Source: Anaerolineales bacterium UBA3499
GTDB taxonomy: Bacteria > Chloroflexota > Anaerolineae > Anaerolineales > UBA11657
NCBI GenBank assembly: GCA_002377585.1
Contig: DFQC01000063.1
Span: 1-29,716, forward strand
Direction of reading: 5' to 3'
Length of the DNA stretch: 29,716 nucleotides
Within the stretch, counting starts at the first letter, position 1, and each line of letters opens with the position of its first letter. The notes below the pieces were generated by a model. That model saw nothing but the letters and a program-made list of their open reading frames with translations, was not told where the DNA came from and did no database searches. Of this stretch, positions 28,948 to 29,716 are shown piece after piece. A program made the position numbers and the translations under genes.

Positions 28948-28976
28948 AGTATAGGCACTTGAAACACCATAGTCAA
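28948..28976 (-). promoter_or_regulatory. Promoter for the UPF0173 hydrolase gene
   Basis: On the minus strand TTGACT (28976-28971) and TATACT (28953-28948) are 17 bases apart, about 40 nt before the ATG at 28910. This supports the shorter gene start. Confidence 0.7.
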
Positions 28977-29001
28977 CCACAAGAAAGCCTGACGATAGCA
29001 G

Positions 29002-29010
29002 TGTTATAAT
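29002..29010 (+). promoter_or_regulatory. Extended -10 promoter for the molybdoprotein gene
   Basis: TGTTATAAT at 29002-29010 is an extended -10, identical in all nine bases to the one before rplS, with no clear -35. The start would be near 29017, about 28 nt before the ATG. Confidence 0.55.
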
Positions 29011-29044
29011 CAAGGCTGTCGAAAAAAAGAGCTGATCAAAAAAA

Positions 29045-29677
29045 ATGAAACAGAGACTAGATGCAGAAAAGCGAATGAAAGATGCTGGACGATTGCCTAA
29101 AGGACAGTCGTTAACTCTTCGTTTCCCGGTCTTGCATTATGGTGGAGTACCAGCCTTTGACAAAAAAAGCTGGCGCTTTAGGATATTTGGACTGGTAGAA
29201 GAAGAGACAACGTTGACTTGGGACGAGTTTTGTTCACTCCCACAAACAGAAATTACCATGGACATACACTGCGTTACTGCTTGGAGCAAGGCAGACACTC
29301 TGTGGAGTGGAGTTAGCTTACGAACACTTATTAGCACGGGAGTTGCAAAGATAAATAAAGACGCGACCGTTCTTGTGCAACACTGTGAGCAAGGCTACAC
29401 AACAAACATGCCTGTTCGAACAGCAATGGGAGACAACTTTATCCTTGCAACCCACTATGATGGAGCTCCTTTGGCTCCAGAACACGGATTCCCTCTTCGA
29501 GGCGTGTGCGGAGCGATACCGGGGAGGAAAGACCTCGACGACGTATATCTTTGGAAGGGAGGCAAATGGCTGAGGGGACTCGAGTTTTTATCAGAAGACA
29601 AACCAGGGTTCTGGGAGAAGGCAGGCTATCACAACAGAGGTAACGTTTGGGAAGAAGAACGTTTTTCAGACATGTAA
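29045..29677 (+). CDS. Small sulfite-oxidase-type molybdopterin oxidoreductase
   Basis: The 210-residue protein is the oxidoreductase molybdopterin-binding domain on its own: FRIFGLVEEETTLTWDEFCSLPQTE opens it, and the molybdenum-ligating cysteine lies in DIHCVTAWSK near residue 76. A GVSLRTLI helix and the family's closing KWLRGLEFLSEDKPGFWE, then GYHNRGNVWEEERF, follow. There is no signal peptide, heme or dimerisation domain, so it is a short cytosolic form. The substrate is unknown. Between FPLR and WKGGKWLRG the protein seems several residues longer than relatives I recall (GVCGAIPGRKDLDDVYL). No strong Shine-Dalgarno precedes ATG 29045. The last 39 bases of the window hold nothing I can identify. 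Confidence 0.85.
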   Translation: MKQRLDAEKRMKDAGRLPKGQSLTLRFPVLHYGGVPAFDKKSWRFRIFGLVEEETTLTWDEFCSLPQTEITMDIHCVTAWSKADTLWSGVSLRTLISTGVAKINKDATVLVQHCEQGYTTNMPVRTAMGDNFILATHYDGAPLAPEHGFPLRGVCGAIPGRKDLDDVYLWKGGKWLRGLEFLSEDKPGFWEKAGYHNRGNVWEEERFSDM

Positions 29678-29716
29678 AACTAGACACATCAGAGGCATAG
29701 ACTTCTTATTAAGAGA

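Noticed and set aside
28911..28982. 24-codon N-terminal extension of the UPF0173 hydrolase
   Set aside because: A strong promoter lies within it, and ATG 28910 has a good ribosome binding site and the family's normal start.
29495..29560. Possible frameshift in the molybdoprotein gene
   Set aside because: The other two frames give no family-like residues and the motifs on both sides are in one frame, so it is treated as an insertion.
1..29716. Search for tRNA genes, CRISPR arrays, insertion sequences, phage genes and toxin-antitoxin pairs
   Set aside because: No T-arm signature outside coding regions, no regular repeats, and no transposase, integrase or phage-like product was seen by eye.

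Overview
The window looks like a chromosomal segment of a free-living bacterium, most probably a member of the Chloroflexota (Dehalococcoidia or SAR202-like). The housekeeping proteins are bacterial. The very large membrane proteins with a polytopic N-terminus and a beta-rich C-terminal half, the Thr/Pro-rich membrane-anchored LysM protein, and many GTG/TTG starts are typical of that phylum. Base composition looks moderately AT-rich. The phylum call is inference from protein style, not from a marker-gene comparison. I see no tRNA, rRNA, CRISPR array, insertion sequence, integrase or phage gene.

Layout. (1) 1-3009: the 3' end of a surface protein gene runs directly into a lipoprotein with a six-hairpin glycosidase fold. 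(2) 3010-5026: a translation operon rpsA-rpsU-infA. It has a long leader with two promoters, a possible 10-codon leader peptide and an intrinsic terminator just ahead of rpsA. (3) 5097-7243, minus strand: a methyltransferase gene followed by miaB. It is divergent from a LysM protein gene (7353-8075) across overlapping promoters. (4) 8053-12158, minus strand: uvrA and queG, overlapping by four bases. They are divergent from rplS (12358-12717). (5) 12829-16849, minus strand: gyrA and a downstream, tightly linked AlbA_2/HATPase_c_4 regulator-like gene. (6) 17158-24141: a CinA-like/nucleotidyltransferase fusion gene, then two giant GT-C-like membrane proteins in convergent orientation. (7) 24282-26162: a small membrane protein and an RpiB-like isomerase on the minus strand, divergent from holB across a symmetrical shared -10 element. 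(8) 26163-28181: a structured leader, dnaA, and a candidate replication origin. (9) 28182-29677: a UPF0173 metallo-beta-lactamase-fold hydrolase divergent from a small sulfite-oxidase-type molybdoprotein.

Functionally the window is dominated by information processing: translation (rpsA, rpsU, infA, rplS), tRNA modification (miaB, queG), DNA repair and topology (uvrA, gyrA), and replication (holB, dnaA, putative oriC). The most interesting places are four. The dnaA neighbourhood has a pseudoknot-like leader RNA, a 20-codon ORF coupled by ATGA to dnaA, and a nested palindrome carrying two opposed TTTTCCACA boxes after dnaA. GyrA has an insertion and unusual residues at both classical quinolone-contact positions. 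The RpiB-like protein lacks the expected histidines. The CinA-like/nucleotidyltransferase fusion is the fourth.

Promoters seem often to rely on an extended -10 (TGnTATAAT). Two ATG starts sit only 6-9 bases after a -10, which suggests leaderless mRNAs.
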